NCBI RefSeq assembly: GCF_900103585.1
Contig: NZ_FNHV01000012.1
Span: forward strand, 1 to 64,000
Direction: 5' to 3'
Source of the DNA: Streptomyces sp. cf386
GTDB taxonomy: Bacteria; Actinomycetota; Actinomycetes; Streptomycetales; Streptomycetaceae
DNA length: 64,000 nt
The position numbers were made by a program, and so were the translations under genes. This document shows, piece after piece, positions 36,544 to 45,103 of the stretch (positions are counted from its first letter, which is position 1; each line of letters begins with the position of its first letter). The notes below the pieces were generated by a model that searched no databases, was not told where the DNA came from, and saw only the letters and a list, made by a program, of their open reading frames with translations.

Positions 36544-37424
36544 ACCGTACGGAGAACCGCCCCCTCACCGTGGTGGCCGATGACCAGCGACTCACCGCCG
36601 CAAGAGACGACCTGCCGCTCACCCTCGTCGACGAGCACGCGCACGCGTGGAGCCCGAAATCGGCACGCGCCCGCTTCCGGGAGGGCCTTACGGGCCCCAC
36701 GGCCGGGGTCGCGGCGGGGCACACCCAGGTCAACCTGATCTCGGTGCCCGCCGACTGGGCGTACGAGATGCTGCTGTTCTGCCAGCGCAACCCCAAGCCC
36801 TGCCCGGTCCTCGACGTCACGGACGCCGGCTCCTGGACGACCCCACTCGCCGAGGGCGCCGACCTGCGTACCGATCTGCCGCGCTACCGGGTGTGGCGGG
36901 ACGGCGAGTTGGTGGACGAGCCGAGGGACGTACGCGAGCACTGGCGGGACGATCTGGTGTCGTTCCTGATCGGGTGCAGCTTCACCTTCGAGTGGGCGCT
37001 GGCCGAGGCGGGCGTGCCGATCCGCCACGTCGAGCAGGGCCGCAACGTCCCGATGTACCTGACCAACCGTCAGTGCCGTCCGGCGGGGCGGCTGCACGGC
37101 CCGATGGTGGTGTCGATGCGCCCGGTGCCGCCGCGGCATCTGGCGGCGGCGCTGCGGGAGACCGGCCTCCTGCCGGCGGTGCACGGCAGCCCCGTGCACT
37201 GCGGCGATCCGTCGGCACTCGGCATCGCGGACCTCGGCCGCCCCGACTTCGGCGATCCGGTGGACGCCGAGCCGGACGACATCCCGTTGTTCTGGGCCTG
37301 CGGAGTGACCCCGCAGGCCGCGGTGATGGCTTCGCGTCCGCCGTTCGCCATCACTCACGCACCGGGCCAGATGTTCCTGACCGACGCCCGCGACGAGCAG
37401 TACCGCATCGCCGACGTCGCCTGA
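36540..37424 (+). CDS. DUF1445 putative hydro-lyase (D-glutamate cyclase-like)
   Basis: A 294-residue protein of the DUF1445/COG4336 family, seen in the N-terminal ARFREGLTGPTAGVAAGHTQ, the FLIGCSFTFEWAL segment, RNVPMYLTNRQC, and the C-terminal FWACGVTPQAAVM and ITHAPGQMFLTD. The mammalian mitochondrial relative is D-glutamate cyclase, which makes 5-oxo-D-proline from D-glutamate; many bacterial members are annotated only as hydro-lyase. Position directly before pxpABC fits a role in making or handling 5-oxoproline. The GTG start overlaps the MFS stop (GTGA). Confidence 0.85.
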   Translation: MNRTENRPLTVVADDQRLTAARDDLPLTLVDEHAHAWSPKSARARFREGLTGPTAGVAAGHTQVNLISVPADWAYEMLLFCQRNPKPCPVLDVTDAGSWTTPLAEGADLRTDLPRYRVWRDGELVDEPRDVREHWRDDLVSFLIGCSFTFEWALAEAGVPIRHVEQGRNVPMYLTNRQCRPAGRLHGPMVVSMRPVPPRHLAAALRETGLLPAVHGSPVHCGDPSALGIADLGRPDFGDPVDAEPDDIPLFWACGVTPQAAVMASRPPFAITHAPGQMFLTDARDEQYRIADVA

Positions 37425-37487
37425 CACAAAACACAGACGTCGCCGGACACAAAGCAAGTCGCCCGACCCGAGCCTCCTGAAGGGCCC

Positions 37488-38246
37488 ATGACCTCCATCG
37501 ATCTCAACGCCGACCTCGGCGAGGGCTTCGGCCGCTGGCAGCTCACCGACGACGAACGGCTGCTGTCGGTCGTCACCAGTGCCAACGTGGCGTGCGGCTT
37601 CCACGCCGGGGACGCGGCCACCATGCGGCGGGTGTGCGAGCAGGCGGCCGAGCGCGGGGTGCGGATCGGCGCCCAGGTCTCCTACCGGGACCTGGCCGGG
37701 TTCGGGCGGCGAGCGATGGACGTGCCGCCCGCCGAGCTGGCGGCCGAAGTGGCCTACCAGATCGGCGCCCTGGAGGTCTTCGCGCGGGCGGCGGGCACGC
37801 GCGTGTCGTATGTCAAGCCGCACGGCGCGCTCTACAACCGCGTCGTGCACGACGAGGAGCAGGCCGGCGCGGTCGTCGAGGGCGTGCTCCTGGCGGACGC
37901 CACGCTGCCCGTGCTCGGCCTGCCCGGCTCGCGGTTGCTGGAGCTGGCCGCGAAGTCCGGGCTGCCGGCCGTCACGGAGGCGTTCGCGGACCGCGCGTAC
38001 ACCGAGCGGGGCACGCTCGTGCCGCGTGGCCAGGAGGGCGCCGTGGTCACCGACCCGGATGCCGTCGTGGAGCGTTCGGTGGGCCTGGCCCGCACGGGCG
38101 TGGTCACCTCCCACTCCGGAGTTCCGGTGGACGTACGCGCGCGTTCCCTGTGCCTGCACGGTGACACGCCGGGCGCCGTCGAGCTGTCCCGCCGGGTGCG
38201 GGCTCGGCTGGAGGAGTCGGGGGTCCGGGTGGAGGCCTTCGTATGA
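37488..38246 (+). CDS. pxpA: 5-oxoprolinase subunit A (LamB/YcsF family)
   Basis: A 252-residue LamB/YcsF protein, one of three subunits of the prokaryotic ATP-dependent 5-oxoprolinase. The family start IDLNADLGEGFG is clear, followed by VTSANVACGFHAGD, VSYRDLAGFGRR, YVKPHGALYN and a C-terminal CLHGDTPGAVEL. It is separated from DUF1445 by 63 bases and overlaps pxpB by ATGA. It is cytoplasmic. It is not homologous to the fused enzyme inside the conservon at 16988-20638. Confidence 0.95.
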   Translation: MTSIDLNADLGEGFGRWQLTDDERLLSVVTSANVACGFHAGDAATMRRVCEQAAERGVRIGAQVSYRDLAGFGRRAMDVPPAELAAEVAYQIGALEVFARAAGTRVSYVKPHGALYNRVVHDEEQAGAVVEGVLLADATLPVLGLPGSRLLELAAKSGLPAVTEAFADRAYTERGTLVPRGQEGAVVTDPDAVVERSVGLARTGVVTSHSGVPVDVRARSLCLHGDTPGAVELSRRVRARLEESGVRVEAFV

Positions 38247-38860
38247 GGGCGCTGCCCGTCGGCGACGACGCCCTGCTCGTCGAGGTGTCCTCGGGCGAGG
38301 AGGCCCAGGCGCTGCACGCGGAGCTGCTGCGACGCCGAGCCGAGGGCTCGCTGTCGGTCCGCGAGATCGTTCCCGCGGCCCGGACGGTCCTCCTGGACGG
38401 CGTCGTCGACCCGGTCCGCGTCGCCGCCGAACTGGCCACGTCCGAAGTGCCGCCCGCTCCCCCACGCGCGGGTGTGGTCGTCGAACTCCCGGTGCGCTAC
38501 GACGGCCCGGACCTGGCCGACGTCGCCGCGCAGTGGGGCGTCTCCCCGCACGAGGTGGCCCGTGTCCACGCGGACACCGAGTTCAGTGTCGCCTTCTGCG
38601 GCTTCGCACCCGGCTTCGGCTATCTCACCGGTCTACCGCCGCGCTACGACGTCCCTCGCCGGGCCACTCCGCGCACGGCCGTCCCTGCGGGTGCGGTGGC
38701 GCTCGCGGGCCCGTACACGGGCGTGTACCCGCGCTCGTCGCCGGGTGGCTGGCAGCTGATCGGCACCACGGACACCGTGCTGTGGGACCACACGCGTGTG
38801 CCGGCCGCGCTGCTGTCACCGGGCACGCGCGTGCGCTTCGTTCCGGTGGGGAGCTCATGA
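38243..38860 (+). CDS. pxpB: 5-oxoprolinase subunit B (KipI-like)
   Basis: A 205-residue protein of the KipI/PxpB family (carboxyltransferase subdomain type, CT_C_D). Characteristic sequence is FCGFAPGFGYLTGLPPRYDVPRR followed by AGPYTGVYPRSSPGGWQLIGTT. It joins PxpA and PxpC in hydrolysing 5-oxoproline to glutamate. It is coupled on both sides by ATGA overlaps, as expected for subunits of one complex. In Bacillus the homologue KipI was first described as a kinase inhibitor, but the operon makes the metabolic role more likely. Confidence 0.94.
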   Translation: MRALPVGDDALLVEVSSGEEAQALHAELLRRRAEGSLSVREIVPAARTVLLDGVVDPVRVAAELATSEVPPAPPRAGVVVELPVRYDGPDLADVAAQWGVSPHEVARVHADTEFSVAFCGFAPGFGYLTGLPPRYDVPRRATPRTAVPAGAVALAGPYTGVYPRSSPGGWQLIGTTDTVLWDHTRVPAALLSPGTRVRFVPVGSS

Positions 38861-39726
38861 CCGACCGCGCGCTCTCCGTCGTCCGCGCCGGGGCGCTCAC
38901 CACCGTGCAGGACCTCGGCCGTCCCGGACACGCCCACCTGGGCGTGCCGCGTTCGGGTGCCCTGGACGGGCCGGCGGCGGCTCTCGTCAACCGGCTGGTC
39001 GGCAACGCCCCCGAGGCGGCCGTACTGGAGACCACGCTCAACGGCTGCACGGTGCGGCCCCGTTCGGCGGTCACCGTGGCGGTCGGCGGCGCGCCCTGCC
39101 GGGTCACGGTGGACGGACGCCCGGTCGCCTGGGGCGCTTCGGTGCGGGTGCCCGATGGCGCACTCCTGGATGTGGGCGCGGCCCTCTCGGGCGTACGGAG
39201 TTATGTGGGCGTCTCCGGCGGAATCACCGTCGAACCGGTCCTGGGCAGCCGCTCCACGGATCTGCTGTCCGGACTCGGTCCACCGCCCCTCACGGACGGC
39301 GCGGTGCTGCCCCTGGGACAACCGACGCCGCTCCACGCGCGCGTGGACGTCGCTCCGCAGCCGGCGCCCCCCGCCGAGCTCGTCCTGCATGTGACGCCGG
39401 GTCCGCGCGACGACTGGTTCACGCCCGGTGCCGTGCGTGCCTTCACCTCCCGCGTGTACAGCGTCTCCCCCGCGAGCAACCGCATCGGGCTGCGCACCGA
39501 GGGCCCCGCCCTGGAACGGGCGCTCACCCGCGAACTCCCCAGCGAGGGCGTGGTCCTGGGCGCGGTCCAGGTGCCGCCCGACGGCCGGCCGGTGGTGTTC
39601 CTGGCCGACCATCCGACCACGGGCGGCTACCCGGTGATCGCCGTCGTCCGCGCGGCCGACCTCCCGGCCGCAGCCCAGGCGGTACCGGGCACCCCGGTCC
39701 GCTTCGTGGCCGTACGCCGTCGCTGA
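38857..39726 (+). CDS. pxpC: 5-oxoprolinase subunit C (KipA-like, biotin-dependent carboxyltransferase family fold)
   Basis: A 289-residue PxpC/KipA protein (CT_A_B domain). Landmarks include ALTTVQDLGRPGHAHLGVPRSG at the start, YVGVSGGITVEPVLGSRSTD in the middle, and SNRIGLRTEGPAL with FLADHPTTGGYPVIAVV near the end. It is the last gene of the operon, ending 31 bases before the convergent SGNH hydrolase gene. Confidence 0.94.
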   Translation: MTDRALSVVRAGALTTVQDLGRPGHAHLGVPRSGALDGPAAALVNRLVGNAPEAAVLETTLNGCTVRPRSAVTVAVGGAPCRVTVDGRPVAWGASVRVPDGALLDVGAALSGVRSYVGVSGGITVEPVLGSRSTDLLSGLGPPPLTDGAVLPLGQPTPLHARVDVAPQPAPPAELVLHVTPGPRDDWFTPGAVRAFTSRVYSVSPASNRIGLRTEGPALERALTRELPSEGVVLGAVQVPPDGRPVVFLADHPTTGGYPVIAVVRAADLPAAAQAVPGTPVRFVAVRRR

Positions 39727-39757
39727 CGGCCGCCACATCCCGCCACGCACGCGTGCG

Positions 39758-40807
39758 CTACGCCGCCTCCGGTGCGGGCTGCTGCTTGGGGACCGCGCGC
39801 TGTCCGGGCACGGGCACGGGCACCGACAGTCCGTCCGGCAGGGACAGTTGCTCGGACACCAAGCGGCGTTCGGACAGAGGCAATCCCTCCGGCAGGGGCC
39901 GCTGCTCAGGCACCAACCGGTGGCCGGGCAACGCCGTCTGCTCGGCCGCCGGCCGACGCTCGGGCAACCCCGTCGGCCCCGGCACGGACAGCGAGGCCAG
40001 CGCCATCGACACCGACTGCGCCGCCCGCAGGTCCAGCCGATCGCTGGTGCCCTTCGCCCGGTGCCGCATCTCCACGGCGGCGAGGCGCACCAGCTGCGGC
40101 AGCAGGTCGTTGCACCGCCGGATCATCCAGGCGGTACCCGCGGTGGCCAGCCACAGCAGGCTCGCCGACTTGGTGGGCGGCGGAAACTCGGGCTCCGGCG
40201 AGGGCGCCGTCGCCGTCGCGAGACCCCGGTGCGCCAGCATCGCGTGGAAGCGCAGGGCGATCTGCCGGTGCCCGCGCTCCCCGGGATGTAGCCGGTCCGA
40301 GCTCCACATCGCGCGGTCCATGATCCAGTCGTCGTCGACCGCATGCAGATGCACCGCCCCGTACCGCTCGGAGAGCGTGTGGACCACCGTGTTGACGGCC
40401 CGCTGCCGCCGAGCCAGCGGGTTGCCGAGGATCCCCGGCAGTCCCAGCATCGTGCCCGGGTCGGGCAGGCACGCTGTCAGCACGGCCGTGCCCTGGCGGG
40501 TGAAGGACGCGTAGACCTTGTCGAGGCGTTCGGCGATCTTCTCTATGTCGAAGGTGCTGCGCAGGGTGTCGTTGACACCCACCAGGACGGACGCGACGTC
40601 CGGACGCAGGGTCAGCGCGGCGGGCAGCTGGGTCTCCAGCACGTCCCGCGTCTGCGCCCCGCTGACCGCCAGGTTGGTGAACTCGGCGGCCGGTTCGGAC
40701 AGCCCGCCGGCGAGCAGCGCGGCCCAGCCGCGCCACCCGTTCGTCACGGGATCGCCCACGCCCTCGGTCAGCGAGTCCCCGAGGGCGACGTAGCGGAGCG
40801 GTCTCAT
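39758..40807 (-). CDS. SGNH-family hydrolase (GDSL esterase/acetylxylan-type)
   Basis: A 349-residue serine esterase. The block I motif GDSLTEGVGD holds the catalytic serine near residue 11, block III is VGVNDTL, and the Ser-His-Asp end is represented by DRLHPGERGHRQIA. The last 110 residues are rich in Arg/Pro/Leu and look disordered. No signal peptide is present, so it acts in the cytoplasm or at the inner membrane. The ATG at 40807 overlaps the stop of the upstream glycosyltransferase (ATGA); it probably removes or trims an acyl group on the sugar product of the two transferases, which is inference. Confidence 0.85.
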   Translation of the reverse strand: MRPLRYVALGDSLTEGVGDPVTNGWRGWAALLAGGLSEPAAEFTNLAVSGAQTRDVLETQLPAALTLRPDVASVLVGVNDTLRSTFDIEKIAERLDKVYASFTRQGTAVLTACLPDPGTMLGLPGILGNPLARRQRAVNTVVHTLSERYGAVHLHAVDDDWIMDRAMWSSDRLHPGERGHRQIALRFHAMLAHRGLATATAPSPEPEFPPPTKSASLLWLATAGTAWMIRRCNDLLPQLVRLAAVEMRHRAKGTSDRLDLRAAQSVSMALASLSVPGPTGLPERRPAAEQTALPGHRLVPEQRPLPEGLPLSERRLVSEQLSLPDGLSVPVPVPGQRAVPKQQPAPEAA

Positions 40808-41964
40808 GCCGCGCCCTCCGCACGCACGAAGGGACGCACCGGCACCGCCGCGTCGTGCGCGGTGAGGAAGCCGTCCACCGCCGTGCCCCAGCCGAAGCAC
40901 TCCGCACGCGCGCGTGCCACCTCTCGGCGCTCGCGCTCGGGCCGGTCGAGGATCATCTCCACGGCGTCCGCGAAGGCGTCCCCGTTGTCCGCGGCGGTGG
41001 CCCCGGCGGAACCGATCACCTCAGGCAGCGCGGAGGACGCGCTCGCCACGACGGGTGTACCGCAGGCCATGGCCTCCAGCGCGGCGAGCCCGAAGGTCTC
41101 GGCGGGCCCGGGGGCCAGGGCCACGTCGGCGGATGCCTGGAGCGCGCCGAGCAGGCTGCGGTCGGCGACATGCCCGAGGAAGGTCACCGGCAGGTCCCGC
41201 TCCTGCGCCCGCTTCTCGAGCCCCGCGCGCAGCGGCCCGTTGCCCGCCACCACGAGCACGGCGCGCACTCCACGCCGGCGCAGCGACTCCAGGGCGTCCA
41301 GCGCGGTGCCGGGCCGCTTCTCCACGGAGAGCCGGGAGCACATCACCAGCAGCGTCTCGTCCGCACGCGCGTGTGTGGCGCGCAGCGCGGCATCGCGCAG
41401 GGTGGGACGCCGGTTCATCAGGTCGACGCCCAGCGGGGCCCGTACGACGTTGCGGGCGCCGATCCGCACGAACTCCCGCTCGGCGAACTCGGTGGTGCAC
41501 ACGACCTTGGAGTACGTGTGCGCCGTACGGACGTTGAGGGCGTCGGCCGCGCGCCGGGACATGTTCTCGGACAGACCCCAGGTGCGCAGCACACCGTCGG
41601 CGGTCTCGTGGGAGACCATCACGGCGGGCACGCGGGCGCGGCGGGCCCACCTGCCGGTCCACCGCAGCGTGGTGCGGTCGGAGACCTCCAGGCGGTCGGG
41701 GGCGAGTTCCTCCAGGAGGGCCGCGACCCGCCGCTTGTCGAGGAGCACGCGGTAGCCGCCGGTGCCGGGCAGCATCGGACCGGGCAAGGTGATCACCCGG
41801 CCCTGCTCGGTCTCGCGGTCGCTGTACTTCTCACCCGGCACGATGAGGACGGGATCGTGACCCGCCAGCTTGAAGCCCTTGCCGAGCTCGCGCAGCGCGG
41901 TGCGCAGCCCCCCGGAGGCCGGCGCGACGAAGTTCGCGAGCCGGACGATACGCAGGCCGTTCAT
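40804..41964 (-). CDS. GT4-type glycosyltransferase
   Basis: A 386-residue GT-B glycosyltransferase. The N-terminal domain has ASGGLRTALRELGKGF, and the C-terminal nucleotide-sugar domain has LVMCSRLSVEKRP and the EX7E motif in PAETFGLAALEAM. It probably transfers mannose or glucose to a lipid or glycan at the cytoplasmic face. It overlaps both neighbours by ATGA, in an operon of two transferases and one SGNH hydrolase. Donor and acceptor are not readable. Confidence 0.87.
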   Translation of the reverse strand: MNGLRIVRLANFVAPASGGLRTALRELGKGFKLAGHDPVLIVPGEKYSDRETEQGRVITLPGPMLPGTGGYRVLLDKRRVAALLEELAPDRLEVSDRTTLRWTGRWARRARVPAVMVSHETADGVLRTWGLSENMSRRAADALNVRTAHTYSKVVCTTEFAEREFVRIGARNVVRAPLGVDLMNRRPTLRDAALRATHARADETLLVMCSRLSVEKRPGTALDALESLRRRGVRAVLVVAGNGPLRAGLEKRAQERDLPVTFLGHVADRSLLGALQASADVALAPGPAETFGLAALEAMACGTPVVASASSALPEVIGSAGATAADNGDAFADAVEMILDRPERERREVARARAECFGWGTAVDGFLTAHDAAVPVRPFVRAEGAA

Positions 41965-43091
41965 GCCGCCACCACCGCCCGGCGCGCGGCGACCACGTCC
42001 GCGTAGTGCCCGATCAGCTGGTCGCCGATGGCCGCCCAGGTGCGGCCCTCGACCGTGGCATGCCCGGCAGCGCCGTACGCGGCCCGCAGCGCAGGGTCGG
42101 CGACCAGGGACTGCACCGCGTCCCGTACGGCGGCGGCGTCACGCGGCGGCACCAGCAGGCCGGTGCGGCCGTGGTCGACCAGGTCGAGCGGGCCACCGGC
42201 GGCGGGTGCGACTACGGGCACGCCGCTGGCCATGGCCTCCTGCACCGTCTGGCAGAAGGTCTCGAACGGACCCGTGTGCGCGAAGACGTCGAACGAGGCG
42301 AAGATCCGGGCGAGGTCGTCGCCGCCGCGTCGGCCCAGGAAGACCGCGCCGGGCAGCGCCTCGGCGAGCGCGGGCTGGCTCGGCCCGTCGCCGACGATCA
42401 CGACCTTCACGCCCGGCAGGCGGCAGGTGTCGGCCAGCAGCTCGATGTGCTTCTCGGGGGCGAGCCGACCGACGTATCCGACGATCACCTCGCCGTTCGG
42501 GGCGAGCTCGCGGCGCAACGCCTCGTCCCGGAGCTCGGGGCGGAAGCGGGCGGTGTCCACGCCGCGTGCCCACAGCTTGAGCCTGGGAACCCCATGGGCC
42601 TCCAGATCGTTCATGGATGCGCTGGACGGGACGAGAGTGAGGTCGGCGGCGGAGTGGACGGAGCGGATGCGGCGCCAGGCCGCGGCCTCGCCGGCGCCCA
42701 TGTAGGTACGGGCGTAACCGGCCAGGTCGGTCTGGTAGACGGCGACGGCGGGGACACCGAACTTGGCGGCGGCGGCCATGCCACGGACGCCGAGGACGAA
42801 GGGGCTGGCCAGGTGCACGATGTCCGGGCGGTGCTGGACGATCGCCGCGGCGAGGCGTCGGCTGGGGAGGGCGACGCGGACCTGGGGGTAGCCGGGGAGC
42901 GGAAGGGAGGGGACATGGACGACCGGGCACGGCGCCGCCAGGGCGGCGAGCTTGTTTCCGGGCGCCGGGGCGGGTGCGACGACGAGGGGAGCGTGACCGC
43001 GATCGACCAGGTGTCGGGCGGTCTGGAGCGCGCAGTGGGCCACGCCGTTCACATCGGGGGGAAAGGATTCGGTCACGATGACGACACGCAT
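41961..43091 (-). CDS. GT4-type glycosyltransferase (GDP-mannose-dependent alpha-mannosyltransferase-like)
   Basis: A 376-residue GT-B enzyme, first gene of the three-gene operon. The start MRVVIVTESFPPDVNGVAHC is typical of the MgtA/PimB-like mannosyltransferases of actinobacteria. The donor domain has VGYVGRLAPEKHIELL, VVIVGDGPSQPAL and the EX7E motif in FETFCQTVQEAMASGVPVV. It probably builds a mannosylated or glucuronate-linked glycolipid in the membrane. Overlap with the next transferase by ATGA suggests sequential steps. Confidence 0.87.
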   Translation of the reverse strand: MRVVIVTESFPPDVNGVAHCALQTARHLVDRGHAPLVVAPAPAPGNKLAALAAPCPVVHVPSLPLPGYPQVRVALPSRRLAAAIVQHRPDIVHLASPFVLGVRGMAAAAKFGVPAVAVYQTDLAGYARTYMGAGEAAAWRRIRSVHSAADLTLVPSSASMNDLEAHGVPRLKLWARGVDTARFRPELRDEALRRELAPNGEVIVGYVGRLAPEKHIELLADTCRLPGVKVVIVGDGPSQPALAEALPGAVFLGRRGGDDLARIFASFDVFAHTGPFETFCQTVQEAMASGVPVVAPAAGGPLDLVDHGRTGLLVPPRDAAAVRDAVQSLVADPALRAAYGAAGHATVEGRTWAAIGDQLIGHYADVVAARRAVVAA

Positions 43092-43295
43092 ACCGGTGTT
43101 GTCGCCGGGCTGGACGTGGCCGCGTCAACGTGGATCTTTCCGAACAGGGAACGTCCCATGAGCGTTCCGCTGCGCACCCGGGCGGGTCAGATCACGTCCA
43201 TGCGCGCCTGACCCGCAGGTCATCCCGCGTTCACCTGGCGGGCGGATCTCCCCGACATTCACAGCGTGAACACATGCCCCGCTCGATGATCGGCG

Positions 43296-43411
43296 ATCAG
43301 CCGACCGTCACGGCTCGATCGATCATCAGCCGACCGTCACGACCAGCCCGATCATCAGCCGACCTTGACGACCCGCCCGATGATCAGCCGGTGGTCGTGT
43401 CCGGCCCGATC
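43296..43411. repeat. 29-bp tandem repeat, four units, spanning the stop of the HEAT-like gene
   Basis: Four adjacent units begin with ATCAGCCG at 43296, 43325, 43354 and 43383, exactly 29 bases apart. The fourth, most diverged unit contains the stop codon and last codons of the minus-strand gene; the other three lie downstream of it. Units 1-3 share ATCAGCCGACCGTCACG with few changes. The pattern suggests duplication of the 3' end of the gene. Confidence 0.85.
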
Positions 43412-44802
43412 CGGCTGCGTACGGCCGTCTGGACCTCGGCCTCCTCCGCAGGATCGGCGGCGAGCCGACGCAATCGCTCGACGACGCGGGTGTCGCCGGT
43501 CTCGGCGTGCCGGGCGGCGATCTCGCGCGTGGTCTCCTCGCAGTCCCAGAGGCACTCGACGGCGAAGCCGGACGGGAAGGAGGGATCGGTGGCGGCCAGG
43601 GCGCGTGCGGTGCGGCCGCGCAGATGGGAGGAGGCGGTCTCGCGGTAGATATGGCGCAGCACGGGGGCCGCGCAGGCGATGCCGAGCCGTCCGGTGCCGT
43701 CGACAAGGGTCCACAGGGTCGGCGCGTCAGGGCCTTCGCCGCGTACGGCCTCCCGTAGCGCCGCGAGGACCAGGTCCTTGTCCCCGACCCCGCCCCGGCA
43801 GGCCAGCATGCGCCCGGCGGCGGCGCCCAGCGGATCGGGCCGTCGGGCCCAGCCTCGCGCGCGGTCGACGGCGGCAATACTGCGCATACGTTCGAAAGCG
43901 TCGAGTGCGGCTTCCACGACGACCGACGAGCCGGTGACCACGGCCGCCTCGATCAGGTCGAGGGCGTCCGGATCATTGCTGTCGGCGAGGTAGCGCAGGG
44001 CCGTGCAACGGGCACCGTCGGTGCCGTCCTCGGCGGCGGCCACGATCTCCGGCCGGTCCTCGGGGCCCGCGACGGCACTGAGGCACCGAGCGGCGGGCAC
44101 ATGCAGCGCGGCACCGCGCTCGATGCCCTGCTGGGCCCACTCGAAGACGGCCTGCACGCTCCACCCCGGACGGGGCCCGGTAGGTCGCATCTGCCGCTGC
44201 CAGCGGTCGAAACAGCCGGCCTCCTGAGCGGCACGCACACGCGTGGCGATCGATTCGCGCGGATCCTCGGCCCACAGCCGCCACGGCCGTGGCTCAAAAG
44301 CATCGCGTACGGCGACAGCCAGCTCGGCCTCGCCCTCGGGATCGGCCGGGAAACGCGCCAGCACGGGCGCGGCGAGGGCGCGCAGCCCGCCGTCGTCGTC
44401 CCTGAGCGCCAGTTCGTCCAGCGCCCAGGCCCAGTTGGAGCCTGACGCGGCGTACCTGCGCAGCAGTTCGAGGGCGTCCTGCCTGCCGTAGGAGGCGAGG
44501 TGACCGAGGACGGCGAGGGCCAGCCCGGTGCGTGACTCCTCGGTGTCGAGGGCGTCCTCGACGTCGAAGAGGTGGGCCTCGATCTCGTCCAGCTCGCCGT
44601 TCAGGTCGAGGTAGAGACGGGCGTAGTAGAGCGAGCGGTTCTCCACCTGCCAGTCGTGGCGGGGGTCTCGCAGCACGCAGTGGTTCAGAGCCGCGAGCGC
44701 TTCGGCACGCGGGGCGGTGAGCGCGTGCAGTGTGCCGTCGCCCCGCCCCCGCTGGAGCAGGCCGAGCAGCGTACCGCTGGGCGCTATGACCGGTTCGAAC
44801 AT
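43384..44802 (-). CDS. HEAT-repeat-like protein, hypothetical
   Basis: A 472-residue soluble all-helical protein built from repeated pairs of helices with alanine/leucine/arginine spacing (for example EALAALNHCVLRDP, LALAVLGHLASYG, RCTALRYLADSNDPDALDLI, HLRGRTARALAATDP). This resembles HEAT or Armadillo repeats, which bind other proteins. No catalytic motif is visible. The ATG at 44802 is chosen because GAGG lies ten bases upstream; an in-frame GTG five codons earlier is possible. The last codons fall in a 29-base tandem repeat, so the C-terminus may vary between strains. Confidence 0.78.
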   Translation of the reverse strand: MFEPVIAPSGTLLGLLQRGRGDGTLHALTAPRAEALAALNHCVLRDPRHDWQVENRSLYYARLYLDLNGELDEIEAHLFDVEDALDTEESRTGLALAVLGHLASYGRQDALELLRRYAASGSNWAWALDELALRDDDGGLRALAAPVLARFPADPEGEAELAVAVRDAFEPRPWRLWAEDPRESIATRVRAAQEAGCFDRWQRQMRPTGPRPGWSVQAVFEWAQQGIERGAALHVPAARCLSAVAGPEDRPEIVAAAEDGTDGARCTALRYLADSNDPDALDLIEAAVVTGSSVVVEAALDAFERMRSIAAVDRARGWARRPDPLGAAAGRMLACRGGVGDKDLVLAALREAVRGEGPDAPTLWTLVDGTGRLGIACAAPVLRHIYRETASSHLRGRTARALAATDPSFPSGFAVECLWDCEETTREIAARHAETGDTRVVERLRRLAADPAEEAEVQTAVRSRIGPDTTTG

Positions 44803-45103
44803 GGGAAACAGCCTCACATCAAGCGTCGACGCAACCGGGGTTCTTGCTTCACCTGGCCGCGTGACAACACGTCGGGGCGCCCGCCGTTTCCTGCTTGCTG
44901 TAGACCATTTTCCTCTGCCTCTCGTCAGTGGCCCATGCGGGCCGCATCACGGCCCGCGCGGTGCGGCAACACCTGCCCAGCCATCGCGTCCGTGAATCAC
45001 GACGTCATGATGACTCGGCACTTCCATCTGCCGCGACCGAAATTTCGGCGGCCCTGTACCGCCTCCCCCGTTATCTGTGTTTTCGCTGGTCAGAACATTC
45101 GGA
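44803..45103. other. 301-base intergenic stretch
   Basis: This lies between the end of the ankyrin gene and the start of the HEAT-like gene, both on the minus strand. It should contain the HEAT-like gene's promoter. I see no clear hairpin, RNA gene or conserved small open frame. Confidence 0.35.

Noticed and set aside
43296..43411. Possible CRISPR array because the repeat unit is 29 bases
   Set aside because: The units are directly adjacent with no spacers, they diverge from one another, and one runs into a coding sequence. No cas gene is present in the window.
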